A stretch of 64,000 nt of DNA from CBDBZL01 sp965213545 (GTDB taxonomy: Bacteria > Pseudomonadota > Alphaproteobacteria > Sphingomonadales > Sphingomonadaceae), in the NCBI GenBank assembly GCA_965213545.1, contig CBDBZL010000001.1:310001-374000 (forward strand), read 5' to 3'. Position numbers and translations under genes: made by a program. Positions 1-8,676 of this stretch are shown piece after piece. The notes below the pieces were generated by a model that was not told where the DNA came from, ran no database searches, and saw only the letters and a program-made list of their open reading frames with translations. Numbering within the stretch: the stretch's first letter is position 1; each line of letters starts with the position of its first letter.

Positions 1-1
1 G

Positions 2-604
2 CGCCTGGGTGCCAACCGGGCGGTCTATCGCTTTCCCGAAGAACGGGTGGAATTATGGGCGATGGGCGATTTCCTTGGCATTGAAGAATGCGCCCGGATG
101 ATTGCGCTGATCGACGATTGCGCGCAGCCTTCCACAGTCTACGACCTCGATTACAATTCGGGCTATCGCACCTCCTATTCGGGCGATGTCGATCATGCCG
201 ACCCCCTGGTGCGCAAGATCAACCGGAAGATCGACGATCTGCTTGGCATCGAGCCCGGCTGGGGCGAACCGATTCAGGGCCAGCGCTACGCTCCCGGGCA
301 GGAGTTCCAGCCGCATTGCGACTGGTTCCATTATGATACCAGCTACTGGCGGATCGAAATGCCGCGCGGCGGCCAGCGCAGCTACACCGCGATGATATTC
401 CTCAACGAGGTCGAGGAAGGCGGCAACACCGAATTTACTGATCTGGGCATGGTTATTACCCCCAAGCCCGGAGCGCTGCTCACCTGGAACAATGCTGATC
501 CCAAGGGCGTCCCCAACGAGGCAACGATTCATGCTGGCCGACCGGTGGTGCGCGGGGTCAAGTACATCCTGACCAAATGGTACCGCACGAGGCAATGGCC
601 CTGA
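2..604 (+). CDS. 2OG-Fe(II) oxygenase (prolyl 4-hydroxylase-like), 5' partial
   Basis: The frame is open from base 2, so the start lies outside the window; about 200 codons are visible. The double-stranded beta-helix iron site is readable: His-x-Asp in FQPHCDWF, the distal His in ATIHAGRPV, and the 2-oxoglutarate-binding basic residue in the C-terminal VKYILTKWYR. This matches the prolyl 4-hydroxylase alpha-subunit-type domain, which hydroxylates a protein or small substrate using O2, Fe(II) and 2-oxoglutarate. The substrate cannot be told from sequence. The upstream residues (LGANRAVYRFP) look like the usual N-terminal part of bacterial members, so I place the true start left of the window. 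It converges on lysK, with 3 bases between the stops. Confidence 0.85.
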   Translation, partial: RLGANRAVYRFPEERVELWAMGDFLGIEECARMIALIDDCAQPSTVYDLDYNSGYRTSYSGDVDHADPLVRKINRKIDDLLGIEPGWGEPIQGQRYAPGQEFQPHCDWFHYDTSYWRIEMPRGGQRSYTAMIFLNEVEEGGNTEFTDLGMVITPKPGALLTWNNADPKGVPNEATIHAGRPVVRGVKYILTKWYRTRQWP

Positions 605-607
605 GCT

Positions 608-2257
608 TCAGATCCGGTTTGCAGGCTCCCGCGTTAGAGCGAGCGCTTCGGCGACCAGGCGGCGGGTGTCCGCGATGCCATAAAGCGCGATGAAGCTGCC
701 CATCCGCGGACCTTGGTTGGAGCCAAGCAGCGTCTCGTAAAGTGCGCGAAACCAGTCGCGCAAGGTCTCGAACCCCAGCTCCTGGTCCTTGCCGATCTCG
801 TAGACCAGCGTCTGGATGTCCTCGACCGAGGTATCGGCGGGAAGGCGTGCGAGTTCGGTATCCAGCCGGCCGAGTGCTGCGGCTTCATGCGGTTCGGGTG
901 CGCGGCGTTGCAATGTGGGTGCGATGAAGTCGCGATTATACGCCAGCGCCTTGCCGACTAGCGTGTCGAGCGCAGGGTTCCTGGCGGGATCGGCATCGGC
1001 AAGGTAATTGCCCAGATACGCCCAGACCTGTTCGCGCGTGGCATTGGCGCCCAGCACACCCACCAGGTTGAGCAGCAGACCATAGGTTACCGGCAGATCA
1101 TCCCCTGCCGCCGACAATTGCCCCTCGGCATTGAGCAGGTGCCACACCGGATTGCCCAATCGCTTGTCGAGCTCCTGCCCGGGGATCGCAGCGCGGAACT
1201 GCCAGTAATCATCCACCGCGCGCGGGATCACGCCGGTGTGGAGCTGCTTGGCGCTCTTGGGATTGGCGAAAATGTAGAACGCGAGACTGTCCTCGCTGCC
1301 ATAGGTCAGCCATTCCTCGATCGTGAGGCCATTGCCCTTCGACTTGGAAATCTTCTCGCCGCGCGCATCCAGGAACAGCTCGTAGATCAACCCCTCGGGC
1401 TTGCGTCCGCCAAGCGCCTCGACGATGCGCCCCGACTGGATCACGCTATCAGTCAGGTCCTTACCGCACATTTCGTAATCGACGCCCAGCTCGCGCCAGC
1501 GCATTGCCCAGTCCACCTTCCATTGCAACTTCGCGCGGCCACCCAGCACGCACTGCTCGACCATGCGTCCGCCGTCCTCAAAGCGCACGACGCCCGCCTC
1601 GGGATCGATCACCTCGACCGGCACCTGGAGGACGACGCCGCTCGTCTCGCTGATCGGCAGGACGGGCGAATAGGTCTGCCGCCGCTCCTCGCGCAAGGTC
1701 GGCAGCATGATATCGAGAATGGCCTGAAAATTGCGCAGCACCGCGCGCAAGCCGTCGTCGAACGCGCCCGAATTGTAGCGGTCGCTCGCGGCGACAAATT
1801 CATATTCGAAGCCGAACCGATCGAGAAACTCGCGCAGCTTGGCGTTGTTATGATGGGCAAAGCTCTGGTGGGTGCCGAACGGATCGGGGATGCGGCTGAG
1901 CGGCTGGCCCAGATGCTCAGCCAGCATCTGAGGCTGCGGAATATTATCGGGAACCTTGCGCAGACCGTCCATATCGTCACTGAAGGCGACCAGCCGGGTC
2001 ATCGCCGGTTCGCCGTCCCGCGCGGCGACGATCTCATACGCCTTCTGCACCAGCTTGGTTCTTAGAACCTCTTGGAACGTACCGATATGCGGCAGGCCGG
2101 ACGGGCCGTAACCGGTCTCGAATATCACCGCGGCCGGTTGTCCCTCGGCATCGCATTTGCCTTCGGGGAAGCGGCGAACAAGCTTCATCGCTTCGCGGAA
2201 CGGCCACGCCTTGGATTGGCGAGCGGCGGCAACAAGGGCATCATCGATCACGGGCAT
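608..2257 (-). CDS. lysK: Lysyl-tRNA synthetase, class I
   Basis: This enzyme charges tRNA-Lys. It belongs to the class I (archaeal-type) LysRS family that many alphaproteobacteria use instead of class II LysS. The HIGH-like signature is PSGLPHIGTF near residue 50 and the KMSKS-like loop is EKISKSKGN near residue 295. I start at the ATG at 2257 (MPVIDDALVAAAR, 549 aa) because family members begin just before the AARxSKAWPF motif. The open frame continues 49 codons further upstream to 2404 but that part looks non-coding. The gene is divergent from the MscS channel gene, with about 150 bp between starts. Confidence 0.93.
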   Translation of the reverse strand: MPVIDDALVAAARQSKAWPFREAMKLVRRFPEGKCDAEGQPAAVIFETGYGPSGLPHIGTFQEVLRTKLVQKAYEIVAARDGEPAMTRLVAFSDDMDGLRKVPDNIPQPQMLAEHLGQPLSRIPDPFGTHQSFAHHNNAKLREFLDRFGFEYEFVAASDRYNSGAFDDGLRAVLRNFQAILDIMLPTLREERRQTYSPVLPISETSGVVLQVPVEVIDPEAGVVRFEDGGRMVEQCVLGGRAKLQWKVDWAMRWRELGVDYEMCGKDLTDSVIQSGRIVEALGGRKPEGLIYELFLDARGEKISKSKGNGLTIEEWLTYGSEDSLAFYIFANPKSAKQLHTGVIPRAVDDYWQFRAAIPGQELDKRLGNPVWHLLNAEGQLSAAGDDLPVTYGLLLNLVGVLGANATREQVWAYLGNYLADADPARNPALDTLVGKALAYNRDFIAPTLQRRAPEPHEAAALGRLDTELARLPADTSVEDIQTLVYEIGKDQELGFETLRDWFRALYETLLGSNQGPRMGSFIALYGIADTRRLVAEALALTREPANRI

Positions 2258-2409
2258 GGCGTGGGCTTTCGCCCAGCCGGGGCTTATCCGCAAGGCCGGG
2301 AGTTGCGCGTTCGTAAACATGATACCAGCGCCGCGCGGTTCCCAGGCGGCCCCTTGCCTAGACCCGTCACGCTTGCCATCAACGCAGCAGCCTGCCGGAG
2401 CCAAGTGAA

Positions 2410-3297
2410 TTGAACTATCTAGAACCGATCCGCGATCAGGTCAGCGCCATGCTTGTCGGGTTCCTCGCGCTGCTTCCCAACCTGGCGATCGCGCTGGTCG
2501 TGCTGCTTGCCACCTGGGTGATCTCGAAATTTGCCCTCTCCATCGCCGAGCGGGTGGTGGGTTCGACCAAAATGCGCGCCAGTCTCAAGCAACTGGCGGC
2601 AACCGTGGTCAAGCTGCTGATCTGGATCGTCGGGCTGATGATCGCCGCGGCCATCATTTTCCCCGGCTTCACTCCGGCAGGCATGATCGCGGGGCTGGGC
2701 ATTGGCGCGGTGGCGGTGGGCTTTGCCTTCCAGGACATTTTCGAGAACTTCTTCGCCGGCATCCTGATCATGCTGCGCGAGAAGATGCGGATTGGCGATG
2801 TGATCGAATGCGAGGGCATTATCGGCCGGGTCGAGCATATCACCTTGCGCGAGACACATGTGCGCTCGCTGTCGAACGAGCTCACGGTCGTGCCCAATTC
2901 GCTGCTGTTCAAGAACCCGGTCAGGATCCTCACCGATCAGACGTTGCGCCGGCACGAGGTCATCGTGGGGGTGAGCTATGACACCGATTTGGACGAGGCT
3001 GCCGGAGTGATCCGCCGCGCGCTCGAAGCGCTGGATGGGATCGATCAGGACAAGGGCATCGAAATTTACGCGCAGGCGTTCAATTCCTCCTCGATGGACT
3101 ACCTCGTGCGCTGGTGGGCCGGATCGACCCCGAAGGAAGGTTGGACGGCAACCGATCTGGTCATCCGCACGATCAAACGCGCGCTGGACGAGGCCGACAT
3201 CGAGATCCCGTTCCCCTATATAACCCACACCTTCAAGGAACCGCTGACCATCACCCGGCCGGCAGCGGCGGATGAGACGGGAACCGGCGCAAGCTGA
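2410..3297 (+). CDS. Small-conductance mechanosensitive channel (MscS family)
   Basis: This inner-membrane channel protein of 295 aa would release solutes under osmotic downshock. Three hydrophobic segments lie in the first ~110 residues. The third carries the Gly/Ala-rich pore helix pattern (AGLGIGAVAVGFAFQD), followed by the beta-domain motif REKMRIGDVIE and the VPNSLL signature, which are hallmarks of MscS. The C-terminal alpha/beta domain is complete. Translation appears to start at TTG 2410; a GTG five bases upstream is out of frame. The length is typical for a minimal MscS. Confidence 0.93.
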   Translation: MNYLEPIRDQVSAMLVGFLALLPNLAIALVVLLATWVISKFALSIAERVVGSTKMRASLKQLAATVVKLLIWIVGLMIAAAIIFPGFTPAGMIAGLGIGAVAVGFAFQDIFENFFAGILIMLREKMRIGDVIECEGIIGRVEHITLRETHVRSLSNELTVVPNSLLFKNPVRILTDQTLRRHEVIVGVSYDTDLDEAAGVIRRALEALDGIDQDKGIEIYAQAFNSSSMDYLVRWWAGSTPKEGWTATDLVIRTIKRALDEADIEIPFPYITHTFKEPLTITRPAAADETGTGAS

Positions 3298-3326
3298 CGA
3301 GCGACCTGGTAAACGGGTCGCCAGGT

Positions 3327-6167
3327 TTGCCTTTCGTTCTCCCCGCCGATATCTCCAAACGGACCGTGTCGCCCGTCCCCACCACCCCTGTCGATCCCGA
3401 ACATGTCGATCCCGAACATGGCGTCCTCGAACTTGCCATGCCCGCGCTTCACGCCAGCCATTCGGGCATCTGGCTTGCCGACAGGACGGGTGCGGTGCGC
3501 GAGGTTTCGCGCAGCATGGCGATCAACGCGGCGGCCGACACACCGCTGCTGCTGATCAATGCGCCGCTCGTGGGCACCCGGCTGGGCTATCCCGAACTGT
3601 CGGGGCTGGACCTGCTCGAAGCCTTCGCTTTCCTCCGCCCGGCGCAGTTCTGCGTGCCCACGCCTCGCGGCCTTGCCCATGCGCTGGGGCTTGGCGAACC
3701 GCAAGGGGACCAGACAGTGCCTGCTCTTTTGCGCCGGGCGGCAGGTGCGTTGCTGGCGCTCTGTGGAAGCGCCGCCTGGCCCGAACGCGAGGGAGCCTGG
3801 AGCGCGCTGCAGTCGCTCGCCCGCTTGCGATGGCCATGGGCCGGAATGCTGGCTCCTCGCATCGCGCAGCCAGCGCGTGCGGAAAAGTGGCTGTTTTCCC
3901 GCCTGCCGCAGTGGGAGGAGGCACCTGAACGCCCACAGCCCGCACAGGTGATGCTCGACGAGGACGGCGTCGAACAGCGGCTCGAGCGGTTGACCGGAAC
4001 GAACGCCGAGCAGCGGAGCGGTCAGCGCGCCTATGCCCGGGCCGCGGCGCGCATCTTCGCCCCCCGTGCCGAGCGCGGCGTTCCCGCCATGCTGCTGGCG
4101 CAGGCGGGCACGGGTATCGGCAAGACGCTGGGCTATCTGGCTCCCGCCTCGCTATGGGCCGAACAGGCGGACGGAACCGTATGGGTTAGCACCTATACCA
4201 AGAACCTGCAGCGCCAGCTGCGCCGCGAAAGCGCGCGTGCATGGCCTGTGCAAAGAGGCGACGGAAGCCGCGCGGTGGTGGTGCGCAAGGGGCGCGAAAA
4301 CTACCTGTGCCTGCTCAATCTGGAGGACGCGCTGCAAGGCGGTTTCGGGGGCCGCCCCGCCATCCTGGCGCAGCTCGTGGCGCGCTGGGCGGCCTATAGC
4401 GATGGCGGCGACATGATCGGCGGTGATCTGCCCGGCTGGCTGGGCACGCTGTTTCCCCCGCGCGCCATCCGCTCGCTTACGGACCAGCGCGGTGAATGTG
4501 TCTACGCCGGCTGTCCGCATTATCGCAAATGCTTCATCGAACATGCCGCGCATGCCAGTTCTCATGCCGATCTGGTTATCGCCAACCATGCGCTGGTGAT
4601 GGTCCACGCGGCTCGCGGGCGCGATGCCGCCGCCCGCCCCACGCGGATCGTGTTCGATGAGGGGCACCATGTCTTCGATGCCGCCGACAGCACTTTTGCT
4701 GCCGCCTTCACCGGTCGCGAGGCGATCGAGCTCAAGCGCTGGATCACCGGACCCGAACGTGCGGGCCGGGGACGGCGGCGGGGGCTGGCAGCGCGGTTGG
4801 CCGATGTCGCCAGCTATGACGAGGAAGGCGGGCGGGCCATCGCGGCGGCGATCGAAGCTGCCCACGCCCTGCCGGCGGAGGGGTGGCTCCCGCGTCTGGC
4901 TGAAGGGCAACCCGCCGGCACTATCGAAGCGCTCCTCGCAGCCGTCCGCTCGCTCGCCTATGCGCGCGACGAGAACGGCCTTGATGCAGGCTACGGACTG
5001 GAAACCGAAGCCGCGCAACTGAGTGGTGATTTCGTCGAGCTGGCGGCGGATGCGGCATCGGCGCTGGCGGCAATCCGCCTGCCGCTGATCCGCCTGGGCG
5101 GGCGGCTGGAAAAGCTGGTCGCCCAGCCGCCCGACTGGCTCGATGGCCCGGGCCGTGCGCGGGTCGAGGGGGCGCGGCATTCGCTCGCTTGGCGGATCGA
5201 GACGTTGGGGGCATGGGAAGCGCTGGCAGGTGCGATGGGCGGTCCGGCGGACCCCGAGTTTATCGACTGGCTGGCCGTGGAGCGCAACGAGACGCGCGAG
5301 TTCGATGTCGGCCTGCATCGCCGGTTCCTCGATCCGATGAGACCGTTCGCCAAGCTGGTTCTCGAGCCCGCGCATGGGGTAATGCTGACCAGCGCCACCT
5401 TGTGTCCGGGCGGTGATGCCGAGGCGCCCAAATGGCAGACGGCGATCGACCATTCGGGCGCTGCGCATCTTGCCGCCCCACCGGTGCTGTTCTCGGCAGG
5501 CAGTCCGTTCGATTACGCGGCTAGAGCCAAGGTGCTGATCGTCACCGATGTTAAGAAGGGCGACCTGGCGGGCCTTGCCGCGGCCTATGCCCGGATCATC
5601 GAGGTGTCGGGTGGCGGGGTGCTCGGCCTGTTCACCGCTACGCGCCGCCTGCGCGCGGTACATGGCCGTATCGCAGACCGGCTCGCACGTGCCGGCCTGC
5701 CGCTCTATGCCCAGCATGTCGATCCGATCGATACTGGCACGCTGACCGATATCTTCCGCGACGATCCCGCGGCCTCGCTGCTCGGCACCGATGCGCTTCG
5801 CGACGGGATCGACGTGCCGGGACGGAGCCTGCGCTGCGTGGTGCTCGAACAGGTCCCCTGGCCGCGCCCCACCATCGTGCACCGGGCGCGCCGGGCTGCG
5901 AATGGCGGCGCCGAGTATGACGATGCCATCGTTCGCGCGCGGTTGGCGCAAGGCTTCGGCCGGCTCATCCGCGGCCGCGACGACCGCGGCCATTTCATCG
6001 TCCTCTCGCCCGCTTTTCCATCGCGGCTGATCGATGCCTTTCCGGCCGGCACCCCCGTCAGCCGGGTGAGCCTCGATGAGGCTTTACTTGCGCTCGCATC
6101 GGGTGTTTCAGACAGTGACGCGGGTCCGGATAGGGCGCATCAGCAGCAAGGGGGTGAGCCCGGATGA
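3327..6167 (+). CDS. ATP-dependent DNA helicase, DinG/XPD-like superfamily 2
   Basis: A large (up to 946 aa) helicase. Walker A is AQAGTGIGKTLGYLAP near residue 260. Four cysteines around residues 390-405 (ECVYAGCPHYRKC) fit the iron-sulfur cluster domain of the XPD/DinG family. Motif II is VFDEGHHVFD near residue 440, and motif VI is QGFGRLIRGRDDRG near residue 875. Family members unwind DNA with 5'-3' polarity in repair or R-loop/G-quadruplex removal; the precise role here is inferred. The start is uncertain: TTG 3327, or GTG 3366 after which the protein begins SPVPTTPVDPEH. The N-terminus contains a perfect 15-bp tandem duplication (3390-3419) giving VDPEHVDPEH. Confidence 0.9.
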   Translation: MPFVLPADISKRTVSPVPTTPVDPEHVDPEHGVLELAMPALHASHSGIWLADRTGAVREVSRSMAINAAADTPLLLINAPLVGTRLGYPELSGLDLLEAFAFLRPAQFCVPTPRGLAHALGLGEPQGDQTVPALLRRAAGALLALCGSAAWPEREGAWSALQSLARLRWPWAGMLAPRIAQPARAEKWLFSRLPQWEEAPERPQPAQVMLDEDGVEQRLERLTGTNAEQRSGQRAYARAAARIFAPRAERGVPAMLLAQAGTGIGKTLGYLAPASLWAEQADGTVWVSTYTKNLQRQLRRESARAWPVQRGDGSRAVVVRKGRENYLCLLNLEDALQGGFGGRPAILAQLVARWAAYSDGGDMIGGDLPGWLGTLFPPRAIRSLTDQRGECVYAGCPHYRKCFIEHAAHASSHADLVIANHALVMVHAARGRDAAARPTRIVFDEGHHVFDAADSTFAAAFTGREAIELKRWITGPERAGRGRRRGLAARLADVASYDEEGGRAIAAAIEAAHALPAEGWLPRLAEGQPAGTIEALLAAVRSLAYARDENGLDAGYGLETEAAQLSGDFVELAADAASALAAIRLPLIRLGGRLEKLVAQPPDWLDGPGRARVEGARHSLAWRIETLGAWEALAGAMGGPADPEFIDWLAVERNETREFDVGLHRRFLDPMRPFAKLVLEPAHGVMLTSATLCPGGDAEAPKWQTAIDHSGAAHLAAPPVLFSAGSPFDYAARAKVLIVTDVKKGDLAGLAAAYARIIEVSGGGVLGLFTATRRLRAVHGRIADRLARAGLPLYAQHVDPIDTGTLTDIFRDDPAASLLGTDALRDGIDVPGRSLRCVVLEQVPWPRPTIVHRARRAANGGAEYDDAIVRARLAQGFGRLIRGRDDRGHFIVLSPAFPSRLIDAFPAGTPVSRVSLDEALLALASGVSDSDAGPDRAHQQQGGEPG
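3390..3419. repeat. Perfect 15-bp tandem duplication in helicase N-terminus
   Basis: The 15-mer gtcgatcccgaacat occurs twice head to tail, adding exactly five codons (VDPEH) to the helicase. It keeps the frame and lies before any conserved motif, consistent with replication slippage in a region under weak constraint. Confidence 0.9.
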
Positions 6168-6231
6168 CGAGATCGGCACGATCAGCGAGCGCGGCGGCGC
6201 GTTGCCCTTCGCATAGGGGCAGGTGCCGGCA

Positions 6232-6774
6232 ATGAAGACGCTGGGACTCCTGCGCCACGCCAAGTCCGACGGGGACGACATGGCCCTGCGCGACTTCGAG
6301 CGCGGCCTCAATGAGCGCGGACGCAGGGGCGCGGCGCTGATGGGGCGTCATATCAAGCAGCACGGCGTTGCCTTTGATGTCATTCTCGCCAGTCCCGCCG
6401 AAAGGGTCCGACGTACGCTAGCAGCCAGTGGCCTCGAGGTGCCGGTGCATTGGGAGGAGGCGGCTTACCTGGCCGACGCCGACGCGCTGATGGCGCTTGC
6501 CGCAAAGATTCCGGACGATCCTTCCTCGCTGCTCATCGTGGGGCATAATCCCGGTTTGCAGGAGCTGGTTCTCGCGCTTAGCGGTTCGCGAGAGGATGAC
6601 GGCGCGGCAGGTCTGCTCGACGAGGTGGCGATCAAATATCCGACCGCCAGTTTCGCCGTGATGGAGCTTGCGATCGATTGGTGGGATGCCATCGCCCCTG
6701 ATTGCGGTCGCTTGGCCCACTTCGCCAGGCCACGCGACCTGGACCCCGAACTGGGGCCGGAAACAAGCGGCTGA
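6232..6774 (+). CDS. Histidine phosphatase family protein, SixA-like
   Basis: This is a 180-aa phosphohistidine/phosphoester phosphatase of the phosphoglycerate mutase superfamily. The catalytic RHG-type motif is LLRHAKSD at the N-terminus, the second Arg is in SPAERVRRT, and the distal His is in IVGHNPGLQEL. SixA proteins act on phosphohistidine proteins, but the substrate here is not evident. I chose ATG 6232 (MKTLGLLRHAKS) over GTG 6223 because the family starts three to five residues before the RHA motif and an aggtg purine stretch lies about 8 nt upstream. It follows the helicase after about 60 bp and converges with the merR-type gene. Confidence 0.87.
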   Translation: MKTLGLLRHAKSDGDDMALRDFERGLNERGRRGAALMGRHIKQHGVAFDVILASPAERVRRTLAASGLEVPVHWEEAAYLADADALMALAAKIPDDPSSLLIVGHNPGLQELVLALSGSREDDGAAGLLDEVAIKYPTASFAVMELAIDWWDAIAPDCGRLAHFARPRDLDPELGPETSG

Positions 6775-6828
6775 ACGAGCGGCTGAACGAACTTGGTGGT
6801 TTGACCGAACCCAATCACCGGGCCTGGC

Positions 6829-7245
6829 TCAAGCGGTTTCGAGCGCCGAAGCCAACCGAGCCCTGATTGCCTTTAACCGCGGCACAACCTCCGCCTCGAT
6901 CTTCGTGCTGGATCCATCGGGCGTTGCCTTGGGCGGGGGCGCGACCGATGTCGTTCCCGTACCGATCGCCAGGCGCGCGCCCTTGATCGTGTAACCCTGC
7001 TGGTTCACTAGATTGTCGATGCGAACAAGCAAAGCCACGTCCTGCGGCCTATAATAGCGTCGCCCGCCGCTGCGTTGCATGGGCCGCAACATGGGGAAAT
7101 GCTTCTCCCAATAGCGCAGCACATGCGTCTTCACGCGGAGCGCACTGGCCACCTCGCCGATAGTGCGCAGCGCGCCGGTGTCCTTACCGTCATCGAACAA
7201 AGTGGGCGTGCCGTCCACGGTATCTGCTGAGAATTTGCCGGTCAC
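6829..7245 (-). CDS. MerR family transcriptional regulator (downstream of ihfA)
   Basis: A 138-aa protein with an N-terminal winged helix typical of MerR: IGEVASALRVKTHVLRYWE near residues 27-45, then the wing around RRYYRPQDV. No metal-binding cysteines are visible, and the C-terminal third is short and low in conserved residues, so the effector is unknown. The gene is translationally coupled to ihfA through a 4-bp ATGA overlap (7242-7245). That position at the end of the rpmF-plsX-fabH-ihfA operon is conserved in alphaproteobacteria (general knowledge). A role as a local or operon regulator is inference. Confidence 0.88.
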   Translation of the reverse strand: MTGKFSADTVDGTPTLFDDGKDTGALRTIGEVASALRVKTHVLRYWEKHFPMLRPMQRSGGRRYYRPQDVALLVRIDNLVNQQGYTIKGARLAIGTGTTSVAPPPKATPDGSSTKIEAEVVPRLKAIRARLASALETA

Positions 7246-7550
7246 CCCGCGTGCGTCACCTGGTCCTTGAGCTTCTGGCTGGCACGAAAGGTAAGAACGC
7301 GCCGCGGGGTGATGGCAACCTCCACCCCGGTTTTGGGATTGCGCCCCACCCGCTCGCTCTTGTCTCGCAGGATGAAGCTGCCGAACCCCGAAATCTTGAC
7401 GTTCTCGCCATCACTGAGTGAATCGCACATCTTGGCCAGGATCTCCTCGACCAATCCGAGGCTTTCCGCGCGTGAAAGCCCCAACTTACGATTGATTGTC
7501 TCTGCCAAATCGGCGCGCGTCAACGTGCCGATGGAGCGCATCATGTCCAT
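7242..7550 (-). CDS. ihfA: Integration host factor subunit alpha
   Basis: A 102-aa DNA-bending protein of the HU/IHF family. The arm motif GRNPKTGVEVAITPRRV and the core ISGFGSFILRDK are both present, and the N-terminal TLTRADLAETINRKLGLS is IHF-alpha-like rather than HU. It heterodimerises with IHF-beta and shapes DNA for recombination and sigma-54 promoters. I chose ATG 7550 because an aaggggg Shine-Dalgarno sequence lies 8 nt upstream and the family starts here; the frame extends to 7640 without support. Its stop overlaps the merR-type gene start by 4 bp. Confidence 0.93.
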   Translation of the reverse strand: MDMMRSIGTLTRADLAETINRKLGLSRAESLGLVEEILAKMCDSLSDGENVKISGFGSFILRDKSERVGRNPKTGVEVAITPRRVLTFRASQKLKDQVTHAG

Positions 7551-7647
7551 GCAATTGCCCCCTTTTCTGTGCTTCAGCGACCATTGCGAACATGCCCGAA
7601 AGGCTGTTTTGTGGCAAGAGCATGAACGAGAAAAAACCAATAAATAT

Positions 7648-8676
7648 TTAGATGCGGATCAAACTGGCACCCCAAGTAAATCCGCCCCCCATCGCCTCGA
7701 GCAGGACGAGATCGCCCGCCCGAATGCGCCCGTCGCGGCGGGCGGTGTCCAGCGCCAGCGGCACCGAAGCGGCAGAGGTGTTGGCATGGCGATCCAGCGT
7801 CACCACCACCTTGTCGAACGGCAGACCCAGCTTCTTCGCGGTTGCTTCCAAAATGCGCAGATTGGCCTGATGCGGCACGATCCAGTCGATTTGATCCGCC
7901 GCGATCCCTGCCTGGTCCATTACCTCGCCCAGCACCTCGGCAAGATTGACCACCGCGTGCCGGAACACCTCGCGCCCCTTCATCCTGAGCTTGCCTACGG
8001 TGCCGGTAGTGGAAGGCCCGCCATCGACGAACAGCAGCTGGTTGTGCTCGCCATCAGCATGAAGCCGCGAGGCGAGGATGCCTGGACCATCCTCGTTGCA
8101 GGCCTCATTGCCGGCCTCACTGCCGGCCCCGCTGCCGCCCTCCCCGCCGCGTTTGCCATCGTTCTCCTCAGCCGCCAGCACGAGCGCGCCGGCCCCATCT
8201 CCAAACAATACGCAGGTGGCGCGGTCCTCCCAATCGAGGATGCGGCTGAAAGTTTCCGCGCCGATAACCAGCGCGCGGTGCGCCATCCCGGTGCGCAGCA
8301 GCGCATCGGCGGTGGAAAGCGCATAGAGAAAGCCTGAACACACCGCCCCCACATCGAAAGCGGGAAAGCCGCGGCCGCCAAGCCGGTGCTGGACCAGCGT
8401 GGCGGTGGCGGGGAAGGTCTGGTCGGGCGTGGCCGTGGCAAGCACGATAAGGTCGATGTCGCCGATGCCGAGCCCCGCATCCGCCAGCGCGGCGCGCGCC
8501 GCCTCGGTCGCCAGGCTGGCGGTTGTCTCCCCCTCGCCGGCGATATGGCGCTGGGTTATTCCCGTTCGCTCGCGGATCCATTCGTCGCTGGTGTCGACCT
8601 GCTGCGCCAGTTCCTTATTGGTGAGGATGCGACGCGGCAGTGCTGCGCCCGTGCCCTTGAGAACCGAACGGATCAC
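7648..8676 (-). CDS. fabH: 3-oxoacyl-ACP synthase III (KAS III)
   Basis: This enzyme initiates fatty-acid synthesis by condensing acetyl-CoA with malonyl-ACP. The catalytic triad is visible: Cys in GAVCSGFLYAL, His in VPHQANLRI, Asn in DRHANTSAAS. At 342 aa it is longer than the usual ~320 because residues about 172-196 form a Gly/Ser/Glu/Asn-rich insert (GSGAGSEAGNEACNEDG) encoded by imperfect repeats near 8087-8160. The insert sits between the strand ending GALVLAAEE and the loop GILASRLHADG, at the surface and away from the active site. The start overlaps the plsX stop by 4 bp. Confidence 0.94.
   Translation of the reverse strand: MIRSVLKGTGAALPRRILTNKELAQQVDTSDEWIRERTGITQRHIAGEGETTASLATEAARAALADAGLGIGDIDLIVLATATPDQTFPATATLVQHRLGGRGFPAFDVGAVCSGFLYALSTADALLRTGMAHRALVIGAETFSRILDWEDRATCVLFGDGAGALVLAAEENDGKRGGEGGSGAGSEAGNEACNEDGPGILASRLHADGEHNQLLFVDGGPSTTGTVGKLRMKGREVFRHAVVNLAEVLGEVMDQAGIAADQIDWIVPHQANLRILEATAKKLGLPFDKVVVTLDRHANTSAASVPLALDTARRDGRIRAGDLVLLEAMGGGFTWGASLIRI

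Noticed and set aside
1118..2065. Long plus-strand ORF opposite lysK
   Set aside because: It is antisense to a fully conserved synthetase and its protein has no recognisable motif.
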